Below are positions 8,333-16,015 of a stretch of 39,786 nucleotides of DNA, piece after piece (within the stretch, counting starts at the first letter, position 1; each line of letters starts with the position of its first letter). A program made the position numbers and the translations under genes. The stretch covers positions 1-39,786 of the forward strand of contig JAUIHM010000025.1 of the NCBI GenBank assembly GCA_030432315.1. The letters are read 5' to 3'. Below the pieces are notes generated by a model. It saw only the letters and a program-made list of their open reading frames with translations, was not told the DNA's origin and ran no database searches. The DNA comes from Alphaproteobacteria bacterium (GTDB lineage: Bacteria; Pseudomonadota; Alphaproteobacteria; Rhodobacterales; Rhodobacteraceae).

Positions 8333-8848
8333 TCAGGCCGGGCGGCTGCGGTGCCGCCAGATTTCAGTGTCGGCCCATTTCGGGTGAATGCGTTCGAAAT
8401 GGGCGCCGAGCCGTTTGGCGAGGGCTTTCGAGCGGCGGTTCTTGACGTCGATGTAGCTGACCGGCGGCTCCCATCCAAGGCGTTCCGCCATGTCGCGCAC
8501 CGCGCTGGCCGCTTCGGTGGCGTATCCTTTGCCCTCATGGCCTTCCCTCAGCAGCCAGCCGATTTCGGGTTCGTCGAAATACTCCGGGTGCCAGAGGCCG
8601 GTGAGGCCGATCGGTTCTCCGTTGCGCAGGATGGTGTAGTTGCCGAAACCCTTGATCTGCCACAGGCCGAGTTCGAGGCAGAATTCGCGGAAGGCATCGG
8701 CGCGGTTCATCGGCCCCATCGACATGGCGGAGCGGTCGGTGGCGAAAAAGCCGATGTAGGGCTCCAGGTCCTGGACTTCCGGACGGCGCAGGACGAGGCG
8801 GCGGGTGGTCAGGTGTTCGGGGATGATCGGCGCGGGTGGAGTGTGCAT
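8333..8848 (-). CDS. GNAT-family N-acetyltransferase (RimJ/RimL-like)
   Basis: A 171-residue protein starting with the RimJ/RimL-type beginning LTTRRLVLRRPEVQDLEPY. The acetyl-CoA pyrophosphate loop is visible as EGHEGKGYATEA near residue 115, followed by the conserved helix and a late NRRSKALAKRLG segment, where Asn and the SxALxxRLG pattern are typical of this subgroup. The substrate could be a protein N-terminus or a small amine. No clear ribosome-binding site precedes the ATG. The gene follows the AroE-like gene by 47 bp and may be translated from the same transcript. Confidence 0.88.
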   Translation of the reverse strand: MHTPPAPIIPEHLTTRRLVLRRPEVQDLEPYIGFFATDRSAMSMGPMNRADAFREFCLELGLWQIKGFGNYTILRNGEPIGLTGLWHPEYFDEPEIGWLLREGHEGKGYATEAASAVRDMAERLGWEPPVSYIDVKNRRSKALAKRLGAHFERIHPKWADTEIWRHRSRPA

Positions 8849-8895
8849 TTGGATTCACGGCCCGGTGCGTGGCTGTAACAGGCCGAGAGTATAGC

Positions 8896-9708
8896 TCAGC
8901 GCTTCTGTTCGAGGAAGAAGTCGACGATGCGGCCGATCTGACCGCGCATCATCAGGCGGCCGGGTACGGTCTGGCAGCCACAGGTGCGGGCGGCGCGGAT
9001 CAGCGGGGTTTCCTCGGGTTTGACGATGGCGTCGAAAACCACGGTGGCGGGAGGGATCAGGTCGGTGCCGAGCGGGTTGCGGGCATCGTCGAGCATGCCG
9101 ACCGGCGAGGCGTTGAGGACAAAATCGGTGCTGCCGGGGATCCAGGGGCCGACGGCGACGGCGATGGCGGGATCGACGCGGTTGATCCGCGCGGCAAGGG
9201 CTGCGGCGCGTTCCGGGTCCATGTCGAAGACGGTAAGCGAGGCGGGGTGTTCGTGGGCGACGGCGACGCCGATCGCCGACCCTGCGCCACCGGCACCGAT
9301 CAGGTGCACCCGTTTGCCGGTGAGCGAATGGCCTTCAGATTTCAGGGCGGTGACGCAGCCGATGCCGTCGAAGATCTCGCCGGCCCAGGTGCCGTCGGGA
9401 CGGCGGGCGATGACGTTGAGTGCGCCGACGATTTCCGCCTGGGGGCCGATCCGGTCGGCGAGGCGCATGGCCTCGGCCTTGAAGGGGATGGTGAAGATAA
9501 GCCCGTCAAGATTGGCGATCTTCTTCAGGTTGCGGGAGACCTTTTTGAAGTCGTCCACGGGGACATGGATCGGCAGCAGGATGGCGTTTATGCCGCGCGA
9601 AACGAATTCGCCGGTGACCATTTCCGGCGAGCGCACCTGGGTGATCGGATCGCCGACGATGCCGTAGAGCCGTGTGGTGCCGTCGATGTAATTCGCGTCC
9701 TGGTACAT
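8896..9708 (-). CDS. Shikimate dehydrogenase-like oxidoreductase (AroE/YdiB family, divergent)
   Basis: A 270-residue AroE-fold protein. The catalytic lysine is present in TIPFK, the partner aspartate in EIFDGIG, and the NAD(P) loop as GAGGAGSAIG near residue 130; a KPEETPL motif and a final GRLMMRGQIG helix also fit. Two usual signatures are altered. The SxSxSP substrate-carboxylate loop reads QVRSP, and the canonical NTD of housekeeping AroE reads IFD. This suggests an accessory family member acting on quinate, shikimate or another cyclic polyol acid rather than the biosynthetic enzyme. The ATG at 9708 (GGAAC upstream) is preferred over one at 9768. It lies between the sulfatase and the GNAT gene on one strand. 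Confidence 0.85.
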   Translation of the reverse strand: MYQDANYIDGTTRLYGIVGDPITQVRSPEMVTGEFVSRGINAILLPIHVPVDDFKKVSRNLKKIANLDGLIFTIPFKAEAMRLADRIGPQAEIVGALNVIARRPDGTWAGEIFDGIGCVTALKSEGHSLTGKRVHLIGAGGAGSAIGVAVAHEHPASLTVFDMDPERAAALAARINRVDPAIAVAVGPWIPGSTDFVLNASPVGMLDDARNPLGTDLIPPATVVFDAIVKPEETPLIRAARTCGCQTVPGRLMMRGQIGRIVDFFLEQKR

Positions 9709-9799
9709 TTTTCGTTCCGTGATGTCCTGTGGGGCCGGGCCGGGGCGCCGGTTCGGCAGGTTTTGCACATCCCGGCGGCAGTGGCGAGGGGGATCCGGT

Positions 9800-10684
9800 T
9801 CAGAGCAGGCGGTTGGGGGCGCCGGCCGCCGGCAGCCGGGCCGGCCACGGGCGCTGCCAGTTGCGGCCGTAATAGGGGTTGTCGGTGTCGTCGTCCCATT
9901 TCTGCGCCACCAGTTTGTCGCCGTGCCCCTGGCGGTATCCGTTGAGCAGACTGCGGATCAGGTGGGTGTCGAGTTCGGCGCGGATTTCCGGGCAGTCGCT
10001 GATGCGGTTGGTCCGTTCGGTCGGATCGGTCTCGAGGTCGTAGAGGGCCTCGGTGCCGTTTTCGTAGCGCATCAGTTTCCAGCGCCGGGTGCGGACCATG
10101 ACGCCAAGGCCGGTCATGCCTTCCATGGTGCGGATATAGTCCGCCGCCCGGTGGGCGACCCAGCGGTCGGGTTGCAGATGGTCGGGCAGTTCGTTGATCG
10201 AGGCGCCCTTGTTGGCGGCATATCCCGGCTGATGTCTTGCGTGAAGTTTGCTGTAACCTTCGGCGCGCAGGGCGTGGTGGTAGTCGTCCCGGACCTGCAC
10301 GTGGCGTTTGTCCTCGGAGATGATCCGGGTCTGGAAACCTTCGGTCAGGTCCCAGGGGTAGAAGTGCATCTTGCCGACGGCAATGGTGCGGTATCCGGCG
10401 GTTCCGAGGTATTCGGGCCAGGTGCGGATTCCCATCTGCTGCCGGTCGGGCCGCATCCAGCAGTTGTTGTGGGTGACGCCTGAGGACTGGGCGCTTTGAC
10501 CGGTCAGCATCGAGGCGCGGGCGGGAACGCAGATTGGGGAGGCGGAAATCGCGGTCTCCCAGCGGGTGCCGGAGGCGGCCAGCGCGTCAATCGCCGGAGT
10601 GTTGACAAAGTCTGCGCCGTAGCAGCCGAGAAAATCCGGACGTAGCTGGTCAGGCATGATAAAAAGGATGTTGGGGCGGGGCAC
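9800..10684 (-). CDS. Sulfatase-family protein with an apparent internal deletion
   Basis: A 294-residue protein, much shorter than the usual 450-500. The N-terminal half is normal: PNILFIMPDQ (metal-binding Asp), the formylglycine signature CVPAR near residue 52, and GKMHF with Lys and His near residues 105-107. After HRAADYIRT (about residue 186) it passes directly to GVMVRTRRWKLMRY, which normally belongs to the C-terminal subdomain. The middle section with the second metal site (an Asp followed by D-H-G) is absent, yet the frame stays open. Hydrolysis of sulfate esters is therefore doubtful. The start is GTG at 10684 with GGAG upstream. It is probably the first gene of the minus-strand group divergent from TTT operon 2. 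Confidence 0.82.
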   Translation of the reverse strand: MPRPNILFIMPDQLRPDFLGCYGADFVNTPAIDALAASGTRWETAISASPICVPARASMLTGQSAQSSGVTHNNCWMRPDRQQMGIRTWPEYLGTAGYRTIAVGKMHFYPWDLTEGFQTRIISEDKRHVQVRDDYHHALRAEGYSKLHARHQPGYAANKGASINELPDHLQPDRWVAHRAADYIRTMEGMTGLGVMVRTRRWKLMRYENGTEALYDLETDPTERTNRISDCPEIRAELDTHLIRSLLNGYRQGHGDKLVAQKWDDDTDNPYYGRNWQRPWPARLPAAGAPNRLL

Positions 10685-10879
10685 GGGCGTCTCCTGCAAG
10701 TCTTTGCAGTGAGGATAGGGCACGGGGCGCGGAAATCTTCGCGAATTGTCGCGGGCTATTCCGGAAATGGCCGCAGCCGCACCGCGCGGTATCCGCCCGC
10801 CGGTAGAGGCATCCGTGCCGAAACCTTTGCGCCCGGTTTACCAGGCCGTGAAAATACACCTCGGCCGGCTCGGCGATGC

Positions 10880-10908
10880 TTGACAAGAACGCCGGTTTGA
10901 AACATTGT
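10880..10908 (+). promoter_or_regulatory. Likely sigma70-type promoter of TTT operon 2
   Basis: A perfect -35 hexamer TTGACA lies at 10880-10885. A 17-bp spacer then leads to CATTGT at 10903-10908, a partial match to the -10 consensus. The palindromic operator starts at the next base, so a bound repressor would block the initiation region. The binding-protein ATG follows at 10943. Confidence 0.6.
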
Positions 10909-10926
10909 TTACCTACTGGTAGGTAA
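10909..10926. promoter_or_regulatory. Palindromic TetR-type operator O1
   Basis: TTACCTAC-TG-GTAGGTAA: two perfect 8-bp arms around a 2-bp centre, the size and symmetry expected for a TetR dimer pair. It directly follows the -10 region and overlaps the probable transcript start of TTT operon 2. A related 18-bp site matching at 15 of 18 positions lies at 14795-14812. The TetR gene at 14083, last in this operon, is the obvious candidate binder. Confidence 0.78.
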
Positions 10927-10942
10927 TCCAGGGAGGGAAACA

Positions 10943-11950
10943 ATGAAAAGTCTTTTGAAGTCGACATGTGGTGTGGCTCTGGCCATTGCCATGTCTGCAG
11001 GTGCGGCCCACGCGGAATGGCAGCCGGATCGTCCGATCAACCTGATCGTGCCCTGGGCGGCCGGCGGTTCGACCGACCAGGTGACGCGGGTGGTGGCACC
11101 GATTCTCGCCGAGGAACTGGGCGTCGAGGTGGTTGTGGTCAACCAGCCAGGCGCTTCCGGGTCGATCGGCACGGCGGAGGCTCTCGCGGCGCCGCGCGAC
11201 GGTTATACCTGGACGGCAAACGCCATTGCCAACAACGCGACATATGCGGTGACCGGTCTGGTTCCGGATACGTCGATCGACGATTATGCGGTCTATCTGC
11301 ACATCGCCAACGTGCCGCTGGTCAGCGTCAATCCGGATTCGCCGTATCAGACATTTGACGAGTTGCTCGAAGCCATGCGCGGTACCGATGTGACCGTCGG
11401 CACCGCCGGGATCAATTCCTCCGGCGGGATGGCGCTGGCGGCGATCAAGGAAGCGGCCGGTGGCGAATTTGGCGCCCGCATGGTCACCTATGACGGCGGC
11501 AATCCGGCGGTTCTGGCTGCAGTTTCGGGTGAGGTTGTTGCGACCACCCAGCTTGCCACCGAGCAGTCGGAAATGGCCAAGGGCGGACGCCTGCGGCCGC
11601 TGGTGGTGCTTTCGGACGAACCGCTTGTCGTCGAGGGCATGGATGTCGTTCCGCCGATCACCGATTTCATTCCCGATTTTCCGGTAGCCGCCGACTACTT
11701 TGGCGTATTCATCCCGGTCGGAGCGCCGGATGAGGTTTATGAGACGGTTGACGAGATCTGGCAGCGCCGGGTCATGGATTCGCCCGAACTCAAGGCCTAT
11801 GCCGCGGAGCGCGGTGCGGTGTTTGCGCCTTCCTACGGCCAGGAAGCGATGGACAAGGCGATGCCGGTGGTGATTTCCGAAGCCTGCGCCCGGGTGACCC
11901 GCGGCGAGGCGGTGATCGATCCGTCGGAAATCGGCATTACCTGCGAATAG
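10943..11950 (+). CDS. TTT transporter periplasmic substrate-binding protein (TctC/Bug family), operon 2
   Basis: A 335-residue Bug-family protein with a clear signal peptide (KSLLK, hydrophobic core, AHA before EWQPDRP). The ligand-binding loops INLIVPWAAGGSTDQVTR and GSIGTAEALAAPRDGYTW are in the expected places. The ATG has GGGAGGG upstream. The two cysteines in the last 25 residues (SEACARV and GITCE) may form a disulfide. Sequence divergence from the operon 1 protein suggests a different ligand. Transcription is expected from the promoter at 10880 under control of operator O1. Confidence 0.92.
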   Translation: MKSLLKSTCGVALAIAMSAGAAHAEWQPDRPINLIVPWAAGGSTDQVTRVVAPILAEELGVEVVVVNQPGASGSIGTAEALAAPRDGYTWTANAIANNATYAVTGLVPDTSIDDYAVYLHIANVPLVSVNPDSPYQTFDELLEAMRGTDVTVGTAGINSSGGMALAAIKEAAGGEFGARMVTYDGGNPAVLAAVSGEVVATTQLATEQSEMAKGGRLRPLVVLSDEPLVVEGMDVVPPITDFIPDFPVAADYFGVFIPVGAPDEVYETVDEIWQRRVMDSPELKAYAAERGAVFAPSYGQEAMDKAMPVVISEACARVTRGEAVIDPSEIGITCE

Positions 11951-11963
11951 CGGGTAACGCACC

Positions 11964-11993
11964 CGGCACCCGGAGCGGCCGCTCCGGGTGCCG
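11964..11993 (+). other. Very strong intercistronic hairpin after the binding-protein gene (operon 2)
   Basis: A 13-bp perfect inverted repeat (11964-11976 with 11981-11993) with a GGCC tip, starting 13 bp after the stop of the binding-protein gene. A second, smaller hairpin CGGTCC/GGACCG follows at 12004-12020. No T tract follows either. The position matches the hairpin in operon 1, so both probably protect the upstream message or reduce readthrough into tctB-tctA. Confidence 0.75.
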
Positions 11994-12065
11994 CACTCAC
12001 TGCCGGTCCGAACCGGACCGAAGGATACGCGGACACGTATCAGCCTGCGGGAGGGCAGGGCCGTC

Positions 12066-12542
12066 ATGTCGATGAAGAAAGCGGATATGATCACCGCCCT
12101 GCTGCTGGTGGTGGTGGCGCTGTGGTTGCTGGTTGGCGGATACCGGATGGACCGGCTGGAAATTCGCCAGATCCATCCTGCGAGCATTCCGGGCCTGGTG
12201 CCGATGATCCTCGGCGTGCTGCTGCTTGTCTGTGCAGCGCTGCTGTTTGGTCGGGCGCGGGTTGGAAGCGACGGTGCCGCAATCGATTTTGGCAACACCG
12301 GGCGGTTGATCTGGACCGCGGTTCTGTGTCTTGGCTATTCCGTCGGGCTGATAGGTCACGCGCCGTTCTGGCTGGCGACCTTCCTTTTTGTCACGGCGTT
12401 TGTGGCAGTCTTCAGCTGGGGACGCGACGATAACGGCTCAGCGAAGCTGCGCCGCATTGCCATTGCCGTGGTGACCGGCGCGGTGGCCTCCGGCGCGATT
12501 TCGGCGCTGTTTCTCTACGGCTTTCTGGTGAGGCTTCCCTGA
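12066..12542 (+). CDS. TTT transporter small membrane subunit (TctB family), operon 2
   Basis: A 158-residue protein with four hydrophobic helices. The first runs MITALLLVVVALWLLVGGY and is followed by the TctB-like IHPASIPGLVPMILGVLLL segment. I chose the ATG at 12066, downstream of a GAGGGCAGGG stretch; ATG 12072 is an alternative. The upstream reading frame back to 11988 runs into the intercistronic hairpin region and is unlikely to be coding. TctA starts one base after this stop, so the pair is tightly coupled. Confidence 0.9.
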   Translation: MSMKKADMITALLLVVVALWLLVGGYRMDRLEIRQIHPASIPGLVPMILGVLLLVCAALLFGRARVGSDGAAIDFGNTGRLIWTAVLCLGYSVGLIGHAPFWLATFLFVTAFVAVFSWGRDDNGSAKLRRIAIAVVTGAVASGAISALFLYGFLVRLP

Positions 12543-12543
12543 C

Positions 12544-14064
12544 ATGGCGTCCTTTGGCAGTTTTCTGAACGCTCTGGCCGAACTTTCGACCCCGATGATG
12601 CTGTTTCATGTCGCCTGGGCGACGCTGCTGGGGATCGTGGTCGGCAGTCTGCCGGGATTGACGGCAACGATGGGTGTCGCGCTGCTGACGTCGCTGACCT
12701 ACGGCCTCGACCGGGATGCGGCGCTGACCGTCCTGATCTGCATGTATGTGGGGGCGATCTACGGCGGATCACGCAGTGCGATTCTGCTCAACATTCCGGG
12801 GACCCCCGCCAGTGCGGCGACCTCGCTGGACGGCTATCCGCTGGCACAGCAGGGCAGGGCCGCCTATGCGATGGGGCTGGCGACCGCCGGGTCGGCAATC
12901 GGCACACTGCTTGGCATTCTGTTTCTGGTGCTGATCGCACCGCCGCTGGCGGAAGCGGCGCTGAAGTTCGGTTCGTTCGAGTTCTTCTGGCTGGCGGTGT
13001 TCGGCATCGTCATTTCCGGGCAGCTGACCTCTTCGGGCGACGCGCTGAAGGGTTACATCGCCGGCATTCTGGGTCTGGTCGTGGCGATGATCGGCAGCGA
13101 CGGGATTCACGCCCTGATCCGCTTCAACTTCGGCATCCGCGAACTGAACGGCGGGATCGGCCTTATCCCGGCGATGGTTGGCGCATTCGGGTTCGCGGAG
13201 GTTCTGACGGCGATGTCGAGCCCGGGCGGCATTCTGTCAAAGGCGCCGTCGGGCAGTGACCGGACGGTGCCGCGGCTGATCGATCTGTGGAAATACCGGC
13301 TGACGGTGGTGCGGTCGGGGATTCTCGGGACGCTGGTGGGAATTCTGCCGGGAGTCGGCGAAGACATCGGCGCCTGGGCGTCCTATGCGGCGGCGAAGCG
13401 GTCAAGCAGGGAACGTGAACTGTTCGGCAAGGGATCCCAGGAGGGTCTGATCGCGGCAGAGACCGGTAACAGTGCGGTCGTGCCGGGGTCGCTGATTCCT
13501 GCGGTCACGCTGGCGGTGCCGGGGTCGGCGTCGTCGGCGGTGCTGATCGCGGCGTTCTTTATTCACGGCATCCGCCCAGGTCCGATGATCATGATCGAAC
13601 AGCCGGATTTCATTTATCTTCTGGCGGTGATGCTGCTGTTTGCGACGCTGGCGATTCTGGTCTACGGTCTGTCGCTGACCCGGGTTTTTGTCGCCGTGCT
13701 GAAGGTCCCGCATGCGTTTCTGATGCCGCTGGTGTTCACGCTCTGCGTCATCGGGCCCTATGCGATCTCACAGCGGCTGTTCGATGTCTGGGTGATGGTG
13801 TTTTTCGGGGTAATCGGCTTTTTCCTGCGGAAGATGAACTATCCGATGGCGCCGCTGGTGCTGGGGATCATCCTCGGCGATCTTCTCGACAAGAGCCTGC
13901 GGCGCGGGTTGATCCTGTCGGACGGCGATATTACCCCGTTCTTCACCCGCCCGATTTCTGCGGCGTTCGTGGTGATCATTCTGACGGCGATCCTCGCCAA
14001 TATCCCGGCGGTGAAGAAGGGCTTTCTCCGGTTGCTGGCGCGCAGCGGCGGACCCGGGGGGTGA
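12544..14064 (+). CDS. TTT transporter large membrane subunit (TctA family), operon 2
   Basis: A 506-residue permease. Canonical TctA motifs: GSLPGLTATMGVALLTSLTYGL near residue 35, YVGAIYGGSRSAILLNIPGTPASAATSLDGYPLAQQG near residue 65-100, then LVGILPGVGEDIGAWASYAAAKRSS and AVPGSASSAVLIAAFFIHGIRPGP in the second half. It retains the YGGS and NIPGTPA sequence that the operon 1 TctA has changed to AGDI/LRIPGTPA. It sits between TctB (1-bp gap) and the TetR gene (18-bp gap), so all four genes plus the regulator form one transcription unit. Confidence 0.94.
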   Translation: MASFGSFLNALAELSTPMMLFHVAWATLLGIVVGSLPGLTATMGVALLTSLTYGLDRDAALTVLICMYVGAIYGGSRSAILLNIPGTPASAATSLDGYPLAQQGRAAYAMGLATAGSAIGTLLGILFLVLIAPPLAEAALKFGSFEFFWLAVFGIVISGQLTSSGDALKGYIAGILGLVVAMIGSDGIHALIRFNFGIRELNGGIGLIPAMVGAFGFAEVLTAMSSPGGILSKAPSGSDRTVPRLIDLWKYRLTVVRSGILGTLVGILPGVGEDIGAWASYAAAKRSSRERELFGKGSQEGLIAAETGNSAVVPGSLIPAVTLAVPGSASSAVLIAAFFIHGIRPGPMIMIEQPDFIYLLAVMLLFATLAILVYGLSLTRVFVAVLKVPHAFLMPLVFTLCVIGPYAISQRLFDVWVMVFFGVIGFFLRKMNYPMAPLVLGIILGDLLDKSLRRGLILSDGDITPFFTRPISAAFVVIILTAILANIPAVKKGFLRLLARSGGPGG

Positions 14065-14082
14065 ACGGAGGATGACGAGACC

Positions 14083-14730
14083 ATGACCGGACCGCAGCCG
14101 AAAAAGACCAGAGCGCCGCGCCGCCGCAATGCCGAGGCGTCGAGGTCGTCGATCCTGCAGGCGGCGCTGGTCGAGTTTTCCACCCAGGGATATGACGGGG
14201 CGCGGGTCGACAACGTGGCCGCCCGGGCGGGGGTCAGCAAGCCGCTGATCTACGATTATTTCGGCGACAAGGAAGCGCTCTATGCCGCGGCGCTGCTGGA
14301 GGCCTATGTGCAGATCCGGGGAGGAGAAAAGAAGCTCAACCTCGAGGGTCTCGATCCGGCCGAGGCGATACGCAAACTGGTGACGTTCACCCTTGAGCAT
14401 TTTCGCCGCAACCCGTGGTTCATCTCGATTCTCAACACCGAAAACCTTCGGGGCGGGGCGACGATCCGGGAGATGCACGGCGCCGCGGGTGTGCAGTCGG
14501 ATCTGGTAAAAAAGATCCGACGCATTCTGGAGGAGGGCGAGCGGCAGGGGAAGTTCCGGCCGGGGGTCGATCCCGTCGATCTGTACTTCTTTATCGCCTC
14601 GCTCTGCTATTTTCCCCTGTCAAACATTCACACCCTGCGGTCGGTGTTTCAGAGGCCGTTGGACGATGCCTGGCTTGACAGTCATGCGGTCGAAGCCGGG
14701 ACGATGATCGTGCGGTATCTGGAGGCCTGA
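14083..14730 (+). CDS. TetR-family transcriptional regulator
   Basis: A 215-residue protein with an N-terminal TetR helix-turn-helix (residues ~20-70: SILQAALVEFSTQGYDGARVDNVAARAGVSKPLIYDYFGDKEALYAAAL) and a variable helical ligand-binding part. A basic leader (PKKTRAPRRRNAEASR) precedes the domain. GGAGG lies upstream of the ATG. It is the last gene of TTT operon 2 and stands just before the catabolic operon at 14862. Both transcription units carry a similar 18-bp palindrome, so I infer that it represses itself, the transporter and the catabolic genes, and is released by the imported substrate or an intermediate. The ligand is unknown. Confidence 0.92.
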   Translation: MTGPQPKKTRAPRRRNAEASRSSILQAALVEFSTQGYDGARVDNVAARAGVSKPLIYDYFGDKEALYAAALLEAYVQIRGGEKKLNLEGLDPAEAIRKLVTFTLEHFRRNPWFISILNTENLRGGATIREMHGAAGVQSDLVKKIRRILEEGERQGKFRPGVDPVDLYFFIASLCYFPLSNIHTLRSVFQRPLDDAWLDSHAVEAGTMIVRYLEA

Positions 14731-14794
14731 ACCGGCGGTGACGGCGGTGTCGGAAATCGGTTGGAGGCCACAAGAAACATGTTGACCCGCGATG

Positions 14795-14812
14795 TTACTG
14801 ACTGGTAGGAAA
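14795..14812. promoter_or_regulatory. TetR-type operator O2, upstream of the catabolic operon
   Basis: TTACTGACTGGTAGGAAA matches operator O1 at 15 of 18 positions, keeping the core ACTGGTAGG and both outer ends. It is a less perfect palindrome than O1. A possible -35 TTGACC lies at 14782-14787 with a weak -10 inside the operator, and the Gfo/Idh gene starts 49 bp downstream. Confidence 0.68.
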
Positions 14813-14861
14813 GTTTTGGGATCAGAAAATTGAGACAGCGATTCTCAGGTGGGAGACACTC

Positions 14862-16013
14862 ATGACAACGCAGCGTATCGGCATCATCATGCACGGGGTT
14901 ACCGGCCGGATGGGGATGAACCAGCATCTTATCCGCTCGGTTCTGGCCATTCGAGACCAGGGCGGCATCGTTCTGAAGAACGGCGACATTCTCATGCCGG
15001 ATCCGGTCATTGTCGGCCGTGATGCCAACAAGATCGAGCGTCTGGCGAAGAAACACGGGGTGGAGCGGTACACGACCGATCTCGACGGGGCGCTCGCCAA
15101 TCCCGACGACACCATTTTCTTTGACGCGGCCTCGACGCAGCTGCGCCCGGGCCTGCTCCGCAAGGCGATCGATGCAGGCAAGCATGTCTATTCCGAGAAG
15201 CCGGTTTCGGAGAGCCTGGGCGAAGCGATCGATATCGCCAAATACGCCAAGGAAAAGGGTGTCAAGAACGGCATCGTGCATGACAAGCTGGACCTGCCGG
15301 GACTGGTGAAGCTGAAACGGCTGCGTGACAGCGGGTTCTTCGGCAAGATCCTCTCGGTCAAGGGCGAGTTCGGTTACTGGGTTTTTGAGGGCGACTGGAT
15401 GCCGGCACAGCGCCCGTCGTGGAATTACCGCGCCCAGGATGGCGGCGGCATGGTGTCCGACATGCTCTGCCACTGGCGCTACGTGCTCGACAATGTGGTT
15501 GCACCGGTGAAATCGGTCAGCTGCATGACCAAGACCCACATCCCGACACGGTGGGATGAGAAGGGTGAGGAATACAAGGCGACGGCAGACGATGCGGCCT
15601 ATGCCTCTTTCGAGCTTGAGGGCGACATTTTCGCGCACATCAACTCTAGCTGGTGTACCCGCGTGCGCCGGGACGACCTTGTGACGTTCCAGATCGACGG
15701 CACGCACGGATCGGCCGTAGCGGGTCTGCACAAGTGCTTCAGCCAGCATCGGGTGAACACACCGAAGCCGGTCTGGAACCCCGATGAGCCGCAGACGCTC
15801 GATTTCTACGCGGACTGGGAAGAAGTGCCGGACAATGCGGTGCTCGACAACGGCTTCAAGGTGCAGTGGGAGCAGTTCCTGCGCCATGTGGTTGAGGGCG
15901 GTGAGTGGAATTACACCCTGCTTGAGGGCGCCAAGGGTGTGCAGCTGGCGGAAGCCGGATATCTGTCGGCGAAGGAGCGCCGCTGGGTTGACCTCGAAAA
16001 GATTGAGATCTGA
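14862..16013 (+). CDS. Gfo/Idh/MocA-family NAD(P)-dependent oxidoreductase
   Basis: A 383-residue protein with an N-terminal Rossmann fold (RIGIIMHGVTGRMGMNQHL) and the family signature SEKPVSE near residue 110, where the lysine is catalytic. The usual second-domain active-site region follows at GGGMVSDMLCHWRYVLD (H as proton donor). Family enzymes oxidise or epimerise hydroxyls of sugars, inositols and related ring compounds. The glycine loop (HGVTGRMG) departs from the common GxGxxG. GGGAG precedes the ATG. It is the first gene of the operon with DUF993 (2-bp gap) and the isomerase. I infer oxidation of the substrate imported by TTT operon 2. Confidence 0.92.
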   Translation: MTTQRIGIIMHGVTGRMGMNQHLIRSVLAIRDQGGIVLKNGDILMPDPVIVGRDANKIERLAKKHGVERYTTDLDGALANPDDTIFFDAASTQLRPGLLRKAIDAGKHVYSEKPVSESLGEAIDIAKYAKEKGVKNGIVHDKLDLPGLVKLKRLRDSGFFGKILSVKGEFGYWVFEGDWMPAQRPSWNYRAQDGGGMVSDMLCHWRYVLDNVVAPVKSVSCMTKTHIPTRWDEKGEEYKATADDAAYASFELEGDIFAHINSSWCTRVRRDDLVTFQIDGTHGSAVAGLHKCFSQHRVNTPKPVWNPDEPQTLDFYADWEEVPDNAVLDNGFKVQWEQFLRHVVEGGEWNYTLLEGAKGVQLAEAGYLSAKERRWVDLEKIEI

Positions 16014-16015
16014 GC

